64,000 bases of DNA from Allomuricauda sp. (GCF_002699205.1 NZ_PABT01000009.1:62001-126000), one strand, 5' to 3'. Numbered from the stretch's first letter, positions 51,587 through 60,723 are shown. The notes: generated by a model from the sequence alone, not told the origin. A program made the numbers and translations.

Positions 51587-52036
51587 CTATAAGATCCCAT
51601 TATCCGCAAAACTGTAGTATCGTCCATCAGGGGCAAGGATGATATGATCCAAAATCTTGACATCAAAAAGCTGTGCCGCCGCTTTGATCTTTTGGGTCAA
51701 TTGTTTGTCCTGATAACTGGCCTTGAGTTGTCCCGAGGGATGGTTATGGGCGAGTATAATCCCAACGGAAAGAGTCTTTAGCGTAATGGCAAAAAGGATG
51801 CGCACATCCACCAAGGTTCCCGTGATGCCCCCATGGGAAAGCGGATAGATGCCCTTGACCTTGTTGGACTGGTTGAGCAGCACGATTTTAAAGGTCTCGT
51901 TCAGGCCTATGGTCTGATTGTCCCAATTTTGGAACAACAGTTCCGCTACCTCATTGGAGTTGGTCACGGAAAGGGATTTCAGGGTACTGAGCTTTTCCCG
52001 ATAACTGATCTGTATTTCATTGACACGGTGTTCCAT
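51587..52036 (-). CDS. radC: RadC-like JAB/MPN domain protein
   Basis: A 149-residue protein consisting of the JAB domain only, without the usual HhH part. The metal motif is HNHPSGQLKASYQD (His97, His99, Asp110), preceded by GGITGTLVDVRILFAITLKT. Short RadC proteins of this kind are common on mobile elements. The exact role is unknown; it travels with SSB and mobilisation genes. A terminator-like hairpin separates it from the SSB gene. Confidence 0.88.
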   Translation of the reverse strand: MEHRVNEIQISYREKLSTLKSLSVTNSNEVAELLFQNWDNQTIGLNETFKIVLLNQSNKVKGIYPLSHGGITGTLVDVRILFAITLKTLSVGIILAHNHPSGQLKASYQDKQLTQKIKAAAQLFDVKILDHIILAPDGRYYSFADNGIL

Positions 52037-52064
52037 TTCATGTGTTTTTAAGGATGGATAAAAA

Positions 52065-52092
52065 AGGGGTGCCCAAGAATTTGGACTCCCCT
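52065..52092 (-). terminator. Probable terminator after SSB gene
   Basis: A 12-base imperfect stem (AGGGG-GT-CCAA type, two mismatches) with a 4-base loop. On the minus strand it is followed by a run of six T. It lies in the 62-base gap between the SSB and RadC genes. Confidence 0.55.
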
Positions 52093-52098
52093 ATTCCA

Positions 52099-52440
52099 TC
52101 AATCATTGTTACCGCCCAACAATAGAATCTCACTGGCCACTACTTCGGTGACATACTTTTTATTGCCCTCTTTGTCCTCATAGGATCGGGTGGTCAATTT
52201 CCCTTCGATGGCAATTTCCTTGCCCTTGGTCACAAATCCTTCGATGATGTCGGCGAGTTTCCCCCATCCGATCACGGTGTGCCATTCGGTATTGGTCACC
52301 CGTTCCCCTTCGGAGTTCTTGTAATGTTCATTGGTGGCCATGGTGAACCTTGCCACACGTTTCCCTTTGTCAAGGTCTGTGATGGTGGGATCTTGTCCCA
52401 CATTTCCGATCAACTGCACTTTGTTTCTCAATGTACTCAT
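52099..52440 (-). CDS. ssb: Single-stranded DNA-binding protein of the mobile element
   Basis: About 113 residues from the ATG at 52438-52440, where MSTLRNKVQLIGNVGQDPTI is the normal SSB opening. The OB fold follows, with VARFTMATNEHYKNSEGE, TEWHTVIGWGKLADI and GKEIAIEGKLTTRSYEDKEG. It ends in LLLGGNND without the disordered linker and acidic DDDLPF-type tip that chromosomal SSBs use to bind partners. It probably coats transferred single strands after conjugation. Confidence 0.9.
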   Translation of the reverse strand: MSTLRNKVQLIGNVGQDPTITDLDKGKRVARFTMATNEHYKNSEGERVTNTEWHTVIGWGKLADIIEGFVTKGKEIAIEGKLTTRSYEDKEGNKKYVTEVVASEILLLGGNND

Positions 52441-53073
52441 GATAAAAAGTTTTAAAGGTCTGCCGTCTTCCTTTATTGGATAGATCAGCAAACAGGGTTA
52501 ATAAATCCCCTCTATTTTTTTGGATTTTGTTTCCCAAATTTTAAGGGGCGTTTGTTTGCTTCTTACGTGCGCAGCACCATAAAAGAAGGGGGTTCTGTCA
52601 AGGCTTTTGGGCGGAAATCGGGAGGCTCCGAGACGTAGCAAAACCCTGACCGCCGATGGCGGGCAAGGTTTTCAAGGAAGTGGAAACCCTATTTGTGGAC
52701 AAAACAGGGCCTGGCCTTGACAGGTTCGATAAGGGCCCTTGGGAATTCCTTCAGACCCATTGGCAAGGGAGTGTACGGGAAGTTGAGCGAGTGCAGGCGA
52801 TGGTGTCCTGATTGGAAGTCCCTGGGCCCTGCCCTGTTTTTCGACGACCCGAAAAACAACCAGGGCTTCTTTTATTATGGGACCCTTAAAATTTGATGGG
52901 TGGACAGACGGATTTGTGGCCTTGCACAGCAAAACCCCAAGAAGGGTTTGCAAAGGAAGGACACACCGAAAATCCGTATGGACGACTTCCATATTGGCCA
53001 AATGATAATACATCAACTATTGCGATAGTACTAAGTCAAAAATACTTGTACAATCCTATAACTTGGTTTCCTT
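52441..53073. other. 633-base structured noncoding region
   Basis: No convincing gene on either strand. The region is dense in inverted repeats. At 52640-52672 AAAACC-CCGCC pairs with GGCGG-GGTTTT through symmetric 4-base internal loops. A GCAAACCC/GGGTTTGC-type hairpin with a bulge lies near 52926-52949. AAAACAGGGC (about 52699-52708) is mirrored by GCCCTGTTTT near 52830. It may be a replication origin, a second transfer-related region or a structured leader for the SSB transcript. Confidence 0.4.
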
Positions 53074-53634
53074 TTAGTCTTTCTGGAACAGCTCCCTCTG
53101 ATCGTTCGGGGAAGGTTTGGCATCTGGAAGCTTTGAAGTTTTCATTTTGTCCCTTAGGGCCTGTCGTCGTTTCTCATAGATCCAGAGCCTCAATTGTTTC
53201 AAAAGACCCATCTCATATTCGGACAGTTGTTGGGGAGCTACTTCTTCCATGGCCTCGATCTGTCCCGTTTTGTTGAAGGTCTTGGCATACTGGAGCCCAC
53301 ACCAGGTATAGATGTTCGCCCATTCATTGGGCATGGGTGCCTCATAGGTCCTGGGCATCATGTAGGCCACAACCTCTGTCAAGGAAGCCATGTGTTCACC
53401 TTGCATCTGGGTCAATAGACGGGCCATGGTAATGTTCCCCAAAAGATCTTTGGGAACGGTATCCTCCCATTGTGAAGAATATACAATGATGGGACTTTGC
53501 AGTAGGTCCATAAAGTCCATGACAAAATCGGATTTAGCCTTTTTAAGGGACTTGCGACAAGTGTTTTGAGTTGGTGTTTTTGTTGGCTCCAGTTCAAAGC
53601 GAAAATCCAGTTGCACTACGTTTTGTTTTTCCAT
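53074..53634 (-). CDS. Conserved mobile-element protein of unknown function
   Basis: About 186 residues from the ATG at 53632-53634; an extended upstream frame lacks coding bias. It is a soluble protein with a helical C-terminus (LSEYEMGLLKQLRLWIYEKR). No recognised motif. A 54-base element upstream (53700-53753) also lies upstream of parB, so the two genes may be coregulated. Confidence 0.55.
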   Translation of the reverse strand: MEKQNVVQLDFRFELEPTKTPTQNTCRKSLKKAKSDFVMDFMDLLQSPIIVYSSQWEDTVPKDLLGNITMARLLTQMQGEHMASLTEVVAYMMPRTYEAPMPNEWANIYTWCGLQYAKTFNKTGQIEAMEEVAPQQLSEYEMGLLKQLRLWIYEKRRQALRDKMKTSKLPDAKPSPNDQRELFQKD

Positions 53635-53699
53635 GATCTGTGTTTTAAATTGAACAATAGTGGCAGACCAGCAAACGCAAGGGAACATTTTGGAGTGGG

Positions 53700-53753
53700 A
53701 AGGAAACGGAATAAAAAGTGACATCGGCAACGGCTTTATGCCGTCCCTTGTCC
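53700..53753. repeat. Conserved noncoding element, copy 1
   Basis: Two identical blocks are shared with 60792-60846: AAGGAAACGGAATAAAAAGT plus GAC (23 bases) and AACGGCTTTATGCCGTCCCT plus TGTCC (25 bases), separated by 6 variable bases. The second block contains an ACGGC/GCCGT hairpin. Weaker similarity extends on both sides. It lies 66-119 bases upstream of the 53074-53634 gene start. Confidence 0.85.
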
Positions 53754-53815
53754 AAGAAATATTTTCCCGGGTTTATCTTTGGGCAGTATTGGTCGGAATA
53801 CGTTCCAACATGCTT

Positions 53816-56797
53816 TTATTTGGCCATCAGTGCACCAGTTCCTACCTGCCTCGGGTCGGGTTTCAAGGGTTGCTTGATGGTGGCAACTACCTCCAGGCTA
53901 TAATGCCCGAACTCTTCGGTAACCGTTCCGTGGCAGAGATAGATGCCCTTTCCATGAATGGGCGTGGATACCATCGTTTGGGGAAAGTGCACACAATCAA
54001 AAAAGTGACCTTCCAGATCGAGCATGGTGGTAAAGCGCATGGTATCCCCTTTGGATGTGGTATTCAATCGGGTATGGACCATGGACCCATAGATCCATAT
54101 CTTTTGGTTGACATGGGCCTCAAAATCACCGGCGGTCAACCTACTCTTCACCTTGCCCTCCATGAGTTCATAATACCCACATAACGGAAAACCCAGAAGT
54201 TCCATTTGGTCATAGGCATCCTCAACAGGATGGGAAGGTAGATGCGGCAATGTAAAATGCCTGTGGTTGGGTTTGAACAGAAGTTTCTGGACCGTATCCT
54301 TTCGATGGGCCTTGGTCTTGAACACGGCCTGCCAAAGTATTTGTTTCTTGGGCACCCCAAAGACACGAAAGGCATCGATACGCACCAAGATGGTCAACTG
54401 TTCGATGGCAATGGGAACCCTATCAATAAAATCATCAAAATCCCTGAACTTCCCATAGAGCTGCCTTTCGTTCAAAATGCGTTGGATGACCAAACGTTCC
54501 AAACTCCGGAGCTGTCCCAGTCCCAAATAGATGTGCTTGCCATAGATTGCATTGACATGGTCACTACGGTTGATACAGGGCGGATGGATAATGCCTCCCC
54601 ACATCTTGGTCTCGTGCACATAGAGTTCCGTATCATAGAACCCTCCCCCATTGTTGAGCACGGCCACCATAAACTCCAAGGGGAAATAACATTTCAGGTA
54701 AAGGCTCTGGTAGCTTTCCACGGCATAGGAAGCCGAATGCCCCTTGGCAAAGGCATAGCCCGCAAAACTCTCGATCTGTTCCCAGACCATTTGGGTCAGG
54801 GCGGCATCATGCCCCCTCTGCTTACAGTTTTCAAAAAACTTCAATTTCACTGCCTGGAATTCCTCCCGGGAGCGGAATTTTCCGCTCATCCCCCTTCGCA
54901 GGACATCGGCCTCCCCTAGGTCCAGTCCTGCAAAGAAGTGGGCCACTTTCAGCACATCCTCTTGGTAGACCATGATCCCATGGGTCTCTGGCATAATCTC
55001 CAACAGAATGGGATTGGCCTCCTTGCGGCGTTCCGGTTCCCTTTCCCTACGGATGTATTCATCCTTCATCCCTGAGGAGGACACCCCGGGACGGATCACG
55101 GAACTGGCCGCCACCAGTCCCAAATAGTCGTGGGTCCGCAGTTTCTTCATCAGCCCCCGCATGGCAGGGGATTCCACATAGTAGGCCCCTATCGCCCTCC
55201 CTTGGCTCAACAGCCCGTTGATGTTGGCATCCCGTTTCATCGCCTCCACGCTTTTGATGTCCCAAAGCACGGCATCGGGTTGGTTGCCCTTGATGACCTC
55301 CACCGCCTCCTTGATCTTGGCCAATCCCCGTTGTCCCAAAATATCGAACTTGAACAGGCCCACATCCTCGGCAATGATCATGTCGAACTGCACCGTAGGG
55401 AAGCCTTTCGGTGGCAAGGTCGTGGCCGAATAACAATGTTCGGAACGGTCCAGGATCAGTATCCCCGAGGAATGCACACTGATATAATTGGGCATCCCAT
55501 GGATATAGGTAGCGTATTTCAGCACCAATCGGGACAGTTCATCCAAGGTTCCCTGTTCGTACCGTCCTGCACTGAGCTTATCGATCTCCTCGGTGGGCAG
55601 GCCGAACACCTTGCACAGCTCCCGAACGGCGGCCCGGTACTTAAAGGTGTTGTAGGTGCCCAAAAGGGCGACATGCTCGAAGCGTTCAAAAATATAGGCC
55701 GTGACATCGTCCCGGTCCCAGGTGGAAAAATCAATGTCAAAATCCGGGGGCGAGGCCCGAAAGGGGTTGATGAACCGTTCGAAATACAGGTCCAGTTCAA
55801 TGGGATCCACATCGGTGATCCCGATCAGGTAGGCCACCAGACTGTTGGCCCCACTTCCCCTCCCCACGTATGGGTATCCCTTGGACCTCGCATAGGAGAT
55901 GATATCGTGGTTGATCAAAAAGTAGGACACAAAATCCAGCTCCTCGATGGTCTTCAGTTCCCTGAACATACGTTCCCTGACCTTTTCCGTGGGATGGACA
56001 TACCGTTTGGACAACCCTTCCATGGCCAGTTCCCGCAACCGCAGCACATCATCCTCCTTGGAGTCCAGATAACGGGACTGGTTCTGGGAGACCCGCTCAC
56101 TTCCAAACCCAAAGGCAATGGAACAGGAATCCATCAACCGCTGGGTGTTTTCCCAGATATGGGGCACATCAACCAAAGCTTTTTTCAGTTCGTCCATGGG
56201 CCGCAGGGTATCGGTGGCCTTGCCCTCCTCGGATTGGGACAACTTGCTCAGCAGCGTGTTCAAGCCTATGGCCCGAAGCAATCGATGCGTATTGAAATCC
56301 TTTTTGCTGCGAAAGCTCACGGGCTGCAATAGCACCAATCTGTCGGTATAATCCCGATACCGGGAGAACCGTAGTTTCCGGAGCTCTTCAATCGAGACCC
56401 CAATATATTCATAGGCCTTAAAATCCGTCCGTTCCTCTTCCTGTACCTTCTCGAAGGGGTAGATGACATGGACATTCCCAAATACTGGGGCCACGGAGGG
56501 AATCGGCGTTCCCTTATGAAGATGCTCGGAAAGAAAGGCGTTGATCTCGCGAAACCCCTCATTGTTCTGGGCCAGGCCCACGAACTCCTGCACGTTCCCG
56601 TTCCGAAAATCGATCCCCAGAATGGGACGTATGCCCTGTTCCTTGGCCAAGCGCACAAAGTTCATCCCGGCCGAGCTGTTGTTGATATCGGTCAGGGCCA
56701 GCACTTCCACCCCATGGGAACGGGCCAGGTCCAAAAGCTCCGTTTCGGAGAGCACCCCGTAATTCAGGGAATAGTATGTATGGCAGTTCAGGTACAT
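53816..56797 (-). CDS. DNA polymerase III alpha-like (DnaE/ImuC-type) polymerase
   Basis: A 993-residue C-family polymerase. The N-terminal PHP domain opens with MYLNCHTYYSLNYG. The palm has YVGRGSGANSLVAYLIGITD, DPIELDLYFERFINP and the catalytic ASPPDFDIDFS. The fingers and a terminal OB-like region follow. It is shorter than the replicative DnaE (about 1,400 in this group). Its start is immediately adjacent to a Y-family polymerase gene. This matches the damage-tolerant dnaE2/imuC type, here carried on a mobile element. Confidence 0.88.
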   Translation of the reverse strand: MYLNCHTYYSLNYGVLSETELLDLARSHGVEVLALTDINNSSAGMNFVRLAKEQGIRPILGIDFRNGNVQEFVGLAQNNEGFREINAFLSEHLHKGTPIPSVAPVFGNVHVIYPFEKVQEEERTDFKAYEYIGVSIEELRKLRFSRYRDYTDRLVLLQPVSFRSKKDFNTHRLLRAIGLNTLLSKLSQSEEGKATDTLRPMDELKKALVDVPHIWENTQRLMDSCSIAFGFGSERVSQNQSRYLDSKEDDVLRLRELAMEGLSKRYVHPTEKVRERMFRELKTIEELDFVSYFLINHDIISYARSKGYPYVGRGSGANSLVAYLIGITDVDPIELDLYFERFINPFRASPPDFDIDFSTWDRDDVTAYIFERFEHVALLGTYNTFKYRAAVRELCKVFGLPTEEIDKLSAGRYEQGTLDELSRLVLKYATYIHGMPNYISVHSSGILILDRSEHCYSATTLPPKGFPTVQFDMIIAEDVGLFKFDILGQRGLAKIKEAVEVIKGNQPDAVLWDIKSVEAMKRDANINGLLSQGRAIGAYYVESPAMRGLMKKLRTHDYLGLVAASSVIRPGVSSSGMKDEYIRREREPERRKEANPILLEIMPETHGIMVYQEDVLKVAHFFAGLDLGEADVLRRGMSGKFRSREEFQAVKLKFFENCKQRGHDAALTQMVWEQIESFAGYAFAKGHSASYAVESYQSLYLKCYFPLEFMVAVLNNGGGFYDTELYVHETKMWGGIIHPPCINRSDHVNAIYGKHIYLGLGQLRSLERLVIQRILNERQLYGKFRDFDDFIDRVPIAIEQLTILVRIDAFRVFGVPKKQILWQAVFKTKAHRKDTVQKLLFKPNHRHFTLPHLPSHPVEDAYDQMELLGFPLCGYYELMEGKVKSRLTAGDFEAHVNQKIWIYGSMVHTRLNTTSKGDTMRFTTMLDLEGHFFDCVHFPQTMVSTPIHGKGIYLCHGTVTEEFGHYSLEVVATIKQPLKPDPRQVGTGALMAK

Positions 56798-58011
56798 TAT
56801 TGCTGTCTATGGGCCAATAAAATGGGTGGTTGTCCGTCAAAGGGATTGCCTCCCCTTCCTATGCTATGGGCACCCATGGCCGAGGCCCGCATCAAACTGG
56901 ATTCCCCAAAGCGGTTCCGTACCCGGTCCATGGCCTGGTAGAGGTTGAGCAGTTTTTCATCATCGGCGAACAGGTCGATCTGATAATGCCCACCAACGAT
57001 ATGGCTGTAGTTGACCCCCACGAGTCGGATGAGCATCCTCCGGTCATAGAGGGAAGTAAATAGTTCCTTTACCAAGGGCACTAAAATGTGGTCCGCAGAC
57101 GTATAGGGAATCCGTTTCTGCTTGGTATAGGTCTTGAAATCACTGTACCGGATCTTGACGCCCACACAGCCCGTCATCTTGTTGGCCCGGCGCAGTTGAT
57201 AGGCCAGGTTCTCCGCCATGGCGAACAAAGTGGTCTCCAATTTGACCATATCGGTGGTATCCTTCCCATAGGTCCGTTCCGTGGATATGGACTTTCGTTC
57301 ATGAAATGGGACCAAGGGGGAATTGTCCAGCCCCTGTGCCCGCATCCAGATGGTCCGCCCGTGCAACCCAAAAGCACTTTCCAATAGTTCCAAGGGCAGT
57401 TCCTGTACCGTCCGGATGGTGGTCACCCCCATATTGGACAGCAGCCCGTAGGTCTTCTCCCCCACCGAAGGCAGTTTACGGATGTGCAAAGGGGCCAGAA
57501 ATTCCCTTTCCAGTCCAAGGTCGATTTTCATCTGGTTGTTGGGCTTGGCCTCCCCAGTGGCCACTTTGGAGACCACCTTGTTCCGGGACAGTCCAAAGGA
57601 AATGGGCAATCCGGTCTCTTTCAAGATCCGTTGCCGCATTTCCGAGGCGTACTTATAGCAGCCAAAAAAGCGGTCCATCCCCGATAGGTCGGCATAAAAC
57701 TCATCCACACTGGCCTTTTCAAAGACCGGGACACTCTCCTTGATGACATCGGTCACAGTATCGGAAAACTTCATATAGGTCCCCGCATTGCCCTTGATGA
57801 CCGTGGCCTCCGGACACAATCTTCGGGCTACCTTCATGGACATCCCCGAGTGCACCCCAAAGCGCCGGGTCTCATAACTACAGGCCGCGACCACCCCACG
57901 GTCCCCCAACCCACCGACCAAGAGGGGCCGCTTCATCAGACGGCTGTCCAGCAGCCGCTCACAAGAGACAAAAAAAGTGTCAAGATCGAGATGGAGAATG
58001 GTGGGCTTCAT
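56797..58011 (-). CDS. Y-family DNA polymerase (DinB/UmuC type)
   Basis: A 404-residue translesion polymerase with HLDLDTFFVSCERL at the start, AACSYETRRFGVHSGMSMKV, the active-site KASVDEFYADLSGMD and FGLSRNKVVSKVATGEAKPN. A helix-hairpin-helix region (KLPSVGEKTYGLLSNMGVTT) and a little-finger domain follow. It copies past damaged bases. It is first in the operon with the DnaE-like gene (1-base overlap) and has a clear Bacteroidota promoter upstream. An HMCES gene diverges from it. Confidence 0.9.
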   Translation of the reverse strand: MKPTILHLDLDTFFVSCERLLDSRLMKRPLLVGGLGDRGVVAACSYETRRFGVHSGMSMKVARRLCPEATVIKGNAGTYMKFSDTVTDVIKESVPVFEKASVDEFYADLSGMDRFFGCYKYASEMRQRILKETGLPISFGLSRNKVVSKVATGEAKPNNQMKIDLGLEREFLAPLHIRKLPSVGEKTYGLLSNMGVTTIRTVQELPLELLESAFGLHGRTIWMRAQGLDNSPLVPFHERKSISTERTYGKDTTDMVKLETTLFAMAENLAYQLRRANKMTGCVGVKIRYSDFKTYTKQKRIPYTSADHILVPLVKELFTSLYDRRMLIRLVGVNYSHIVGGHYQIDLFADDEKLLNLYQAMDRVRNRFGESSLMRASAMGAHSIGRGGNPFDGQPPILLAHRQQ

Positions 58012-58051
58012 AATTACATTATGGATTTATTCCAATTTATGGGAAAAAATC

Positions 58052-58083
58052 CAAATGTATAAAAAGGGATGGTCCATTTCAAA
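58052..58083 (-). promoter_or_regulatory. Bacteroidota-type promoter for the polymerase operon
   Basis: On the minus strand TTTG (58080-58083), 20 bases, then TACATTTG (58052-58059) match TTTG-N19-21-TAnnTTTG. The implied start of transcription is about 35 bases upstream of the Y-family polymerase ATG. An adjacent CATAAT-TAC-ATTATG palindrome overlaps that start codon. Confidence 0.7.
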
Positions 58084-58130
58084 ACTTTAACAATTATGAC
58101 TATCTTAATACGGCATAATTCAACCTCAAG

Positions 58131-58886
58131 ATGTGCTACTCTACCAGACAGACCCGGGAACGGAAAGAACTGGAGAAATTGCTCTCCGTCAAGGCCATGT
58201 ACGGTGACATTGACACCGACCTTGAACTCATTTATTTCCATGCCAACGGCTGGAGCCATCCCGTGATGTGGACCTTGGGCCAAGAAGAGCCCAACAACCT
58301 GCTCCCTGCGATGTGGGGTATCATGCCCTCAAAAGAAAAGCAGGAAAATTATACAGAGTATTTCAAGAACCCGAAGACCTTTGGTGGGCTTAATGCAAAA
58401 TCCGAAAAGCTCTTTGACCATTTTGTATACCGGTACTGTTGGGAGAACCAACGCTGCATCATTCCCGTGGACGGGTTCTTTGAGCCCCACAACACCAAGG
58501 TGAAGGTCAAGGGCAAGGATTTTAAGGTCCCTTTCTATTTCAGACGTAAAAATGGTGATCCCATATATCTTGCCGGCATCTACACCAACACCGCCGATGG
58601 GCGAAGGACCTTTTCCGTCCTCACCAAGGACGCCACCCCTATGTTCGAGGAAATCCACAATGAAAAAAAAAGGCGACCCGTCATCATGGATGACGAAAAC
58701 TTGGATGCTTGGTTACATAATGGCAACAATGAATCGGACGTTCAAGATCTCATTGATGATGATCTCTGGGAAGGGGAACTGGAGGCCCATCCGGTGACCA
58801 AGGACCTATACAGTAGGACTATCGATTCCAATTATCCCGAAATCATAAATAAGGTGGACTACCCTGAGGTATCCATTGACTATTGA
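58131..58886 (+). CDS. SOS response-associated peptidase family (HMCES/YedK)
   Basis: A 251-residue protein. Cys2 directly after the initiator Met is the catalytic residue that links to abasic sites in single-stranded DNA. GGLNAKSE (85-92), CIIPVDGFFEPH (109-120) and EIHNEKKRRPVIM are the other conserved parts. It shields abasic sites during replication or transfer. It diverges from the two error-prone polymerase genes across 119 bases, forming a damage-tolerance group. Confidence 0.92.
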   Translation: MCYSTRQTRERKELEKLLSVKAMYGDIDTDLELIYFHANGWSHPVMWTLGQEEPNNLLPAMWGIMPSKEKQENYTEYFKNPKTFGGLNAKSEKLFDHFVYRYCWENQRCIIPVDGFFEPHNTKVKVKGKDFKVPFYFRRKNGDPIYLAGIYTNTADGRRTFSVLTKDATPMFEEIHNEKKRRPVIMDDENLDAWLHNGNNESDVQDLIDDDLWEGELEAHPVTKDLYSRTIDSNYPEIINKVDYPEVSIDY

Positions 58887-58912
58887 ATCCCGTTGGACAG
58901 CGATAAAAAAAG

Positions 58913-58936
58913 AAGGGTTCGGTTTCCCGAACCCTT
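58913..58936. terminator. Bidirectional hairpin terminator
   Basis: A perfect 10-base-pair stem (AAGGGTTCGG with CCGAACCCTT) and a 4-base loop, with A-rich sequence on the left. It separates the converging HMCES and parB genes. Confidence 0.85.
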
Positions 58937-58959
58937 TCATTATCCTATATCTTGGTCAT

Positions 58960-60723
58960 CTAATCCTTGGTGGCCTCGACCTGTTGTTCCAAGGCCTTGA
59001 CCCGTTCCTTTAACCGTTTCTCACGTTTTTTGCGTGCCATGTCATAGGATTTTTCTATTTGGACAATGTCGTCCTTATGGTATGTCTGCATGGCAATGTA
59101 AAAAGAACAGTTGGTCAGGTTGTTCACATGGTTACTTTCTCCAAGATGTACCTGTTGGGTCAACAGGAACCGTACCAGTTTGTTGAGGGTCTCCTTTTTG
59201 AAGGTCTTCCTGAACTGGGCAACGATATCTTCACGGGTCTTGTCGGGCGTATCCCCGAAGAATCCCGGAAAATGGTCCAACTGGTTGTAATAGCCCACAT
59301 TGTTCTCATACAGGGAGATGGAAAAGGCCACCATTTCGTCCACGGACAGTTCCTCCTTGGTGTTGATGTAATCCGTACCGCGTACCATCTCCACCACTTC
59401 CTTGAACTGCCGGTTGTGTTCTATCTGTTTTTTGCGCTCTTCACGGGCATTGATCTTGATGATCTGTTCCTCGGGGGAACATTCAGACATCTTTCGTTTT
59501 TCCAAGGGTGTACTCCGCACATCGTCTTCCGACATATTGGTTTCCCTGACCTTTACGAAAATCTCTTCAGACCTGTAAGAGTCCGTATGGAACAATACGC
59601 CCTTTTGAAACCCATTATCAACCGCTCCATCGTATAGTTTCCTGTCTTCCTCGTAGGATTTTAGGGCTTCATCCAATTCTTCCTTGAGTTCTTCATCGCT
59701 ATAATCGCAATGGCCGAACTCTTCCTTAATGGATTCCAATGTGGGTTTGATGGGCTTCTCGATGATATGCAGTTCGTCCGGCAATTGCACCTTAAGTCCC
59801 TGCTTTTCCATCTGGGCCATAATCAACTGGTTTCGCTCCTCGTCCATCCAGTAACGGGATATCTTGGGCACCAATAGCATCCCGGTCTTTTTACAGTTTT
59901 TGATAAGGTTCATCAGGGTCTTGGCCTTTTTGTTCACAAAACAGGCCGTTTTCGTACAGACCATCTTGCCGTTACCAAAAAGGTTACCCTGGTTCGCGGC
60001 ATTGAACGGACAGACGGTACAGGCCCCTGCCTTGGGGAGCAATGTCCTGTCCGATAGGTCGAACGGGGCTTTGGTAAGGTCAAAGGTATGCCCGTCCACC
60101 ATCCGTTTTACCCTGTGGGCACTGAATTCACCCTCCAGACTTTCCAATAGCATCTGCTGCTCTTCGGGTTCAAAAAGCGCCACGGCCGTTCCCAGACCGA
60201 TGGTCATCTCCCCGCTCCTAACGTATGCCTTGAAGCCTTCGATCAATCCTGCCAATTTCAACCGTTGCCTTACGAAGTTCTCGGTGCGTCCCAGACGTTT
60301 TGCTATATCCTCTGGGCTGTACCTGTCCGTTAGATAGGCAATGGCCTCAGCCTCTTCCGTGGGTTCCACATCCCTTCGCTGTAGGTTCTCGATGATCTGT
60401 ACCTCCAGCACATCGTTATTTACAAAGTCCCGAACGATGGCGGGAATGGTCTTTTGTTCCGCCAGTTTACTGGCACGGTACCGTCTTTCGCCCATGACGA
60501 TGATGTAACCCTTGTTGGAGGTTCTGACCGTGATGGGCTGCAATACCCCGTGTTCGGCAATGCTATCGGCCAGTTGTTTCAAACTGCTATCGTCAAAGGT
60601 CTTTCGGGGCTGTAAGGGGTCGGGAATGATCGAATTGATGTCCAGGTACTGCACCTGTAGGACGGTTTCCTGTTTGGTTGCGGTGGCTTTCTTGGTCTGC
60701 TTTTGTTTTGTTTTTGTTTCCAT
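58960..60723 (-). CDS. parB: ParB/RepB/Spo0J family partition protein, extended
   Basis: About 587 residues from the ATG at 60721-60723. ParB motifs are IIPDPLQPRKTF, IVMGERRYRASKLAEQKTIP, ENLQRRDVEPTEEAEAIAYL and the helix-turn-helix LGRTENFVRQRLKL. The C-terminal part is unusually long, with a Cys-containing stretch (GACTVCPFNAANQGN, KTACFV) and coiled helices. This is the pattern of ParB-like proteins encoded by Bacteroidota conjugative elements. No parA is next to it. A duplicated noncoding element lies upstream. Confidence 0.9.
   Translation of the reverse strand: METKTKQKQTKKATATKQETVLQVQYLDINSIIPDPLQPRKTFDDSSLKQLADSIAEHGVLQPITVRTSNKGYIIVMGERRYRASKLAEQKTIPAIVRDFVNNDVLEVQIIENLQRRDVEPTEEAEAIAYLTDRYSPEDIAKRLGRTENFVRQRLKLAGLIEGFKAYVRSGEMTIGLGTAVALFEPEEQQMLLESLEGEFSAHRVKRMVDGHTFDLTKAPFDLSDRTLLPKAGACTVCPFNAANQGNLFGNGKMVCTKTACFVNKKAKTLMNLIKNCKKTGMLLVPKISRYWMDEERNQLIMAQMEKQGLKVQLPDELHIIEKPIKPTLESIKEEFGHCDYSDEELKEELDEALKSYEEDRKLYDGAVDNGFQKGVLFHTDSYRSEEIFVKVRETNMSEDDVRSTPLEKRKMSECSPEEQIIKINAREERKKQIEHNRQFKEVVEMVRGTDYINTKEELSVDEMVAFSISLYENNVGYYNQLDHFPGFFGDTPDKTREDIVAQFRKTFKKETLNKLVRFLLTQQVHLGESNHVNNLTNCSFYIAMQTYHKDDIVQIEKSYDMARKKREKRLKERVKALEQQVEATKD

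Noticed and set aside
52672-53016. 114-codon frame on the minus strand in the ssb upstream gap
   Set aside because: Odd composition, no domain, and it runs through strong inverted repeats; the gap is better read as noncoding.
55130-56332. 400-codon open frame on the plus strand
   Set aside because: It lies antisense to the DnaE-like polymerase gene, and its Gly/His/Gln/Pro-rich composition is what a mirrored GC-rich gene gives.
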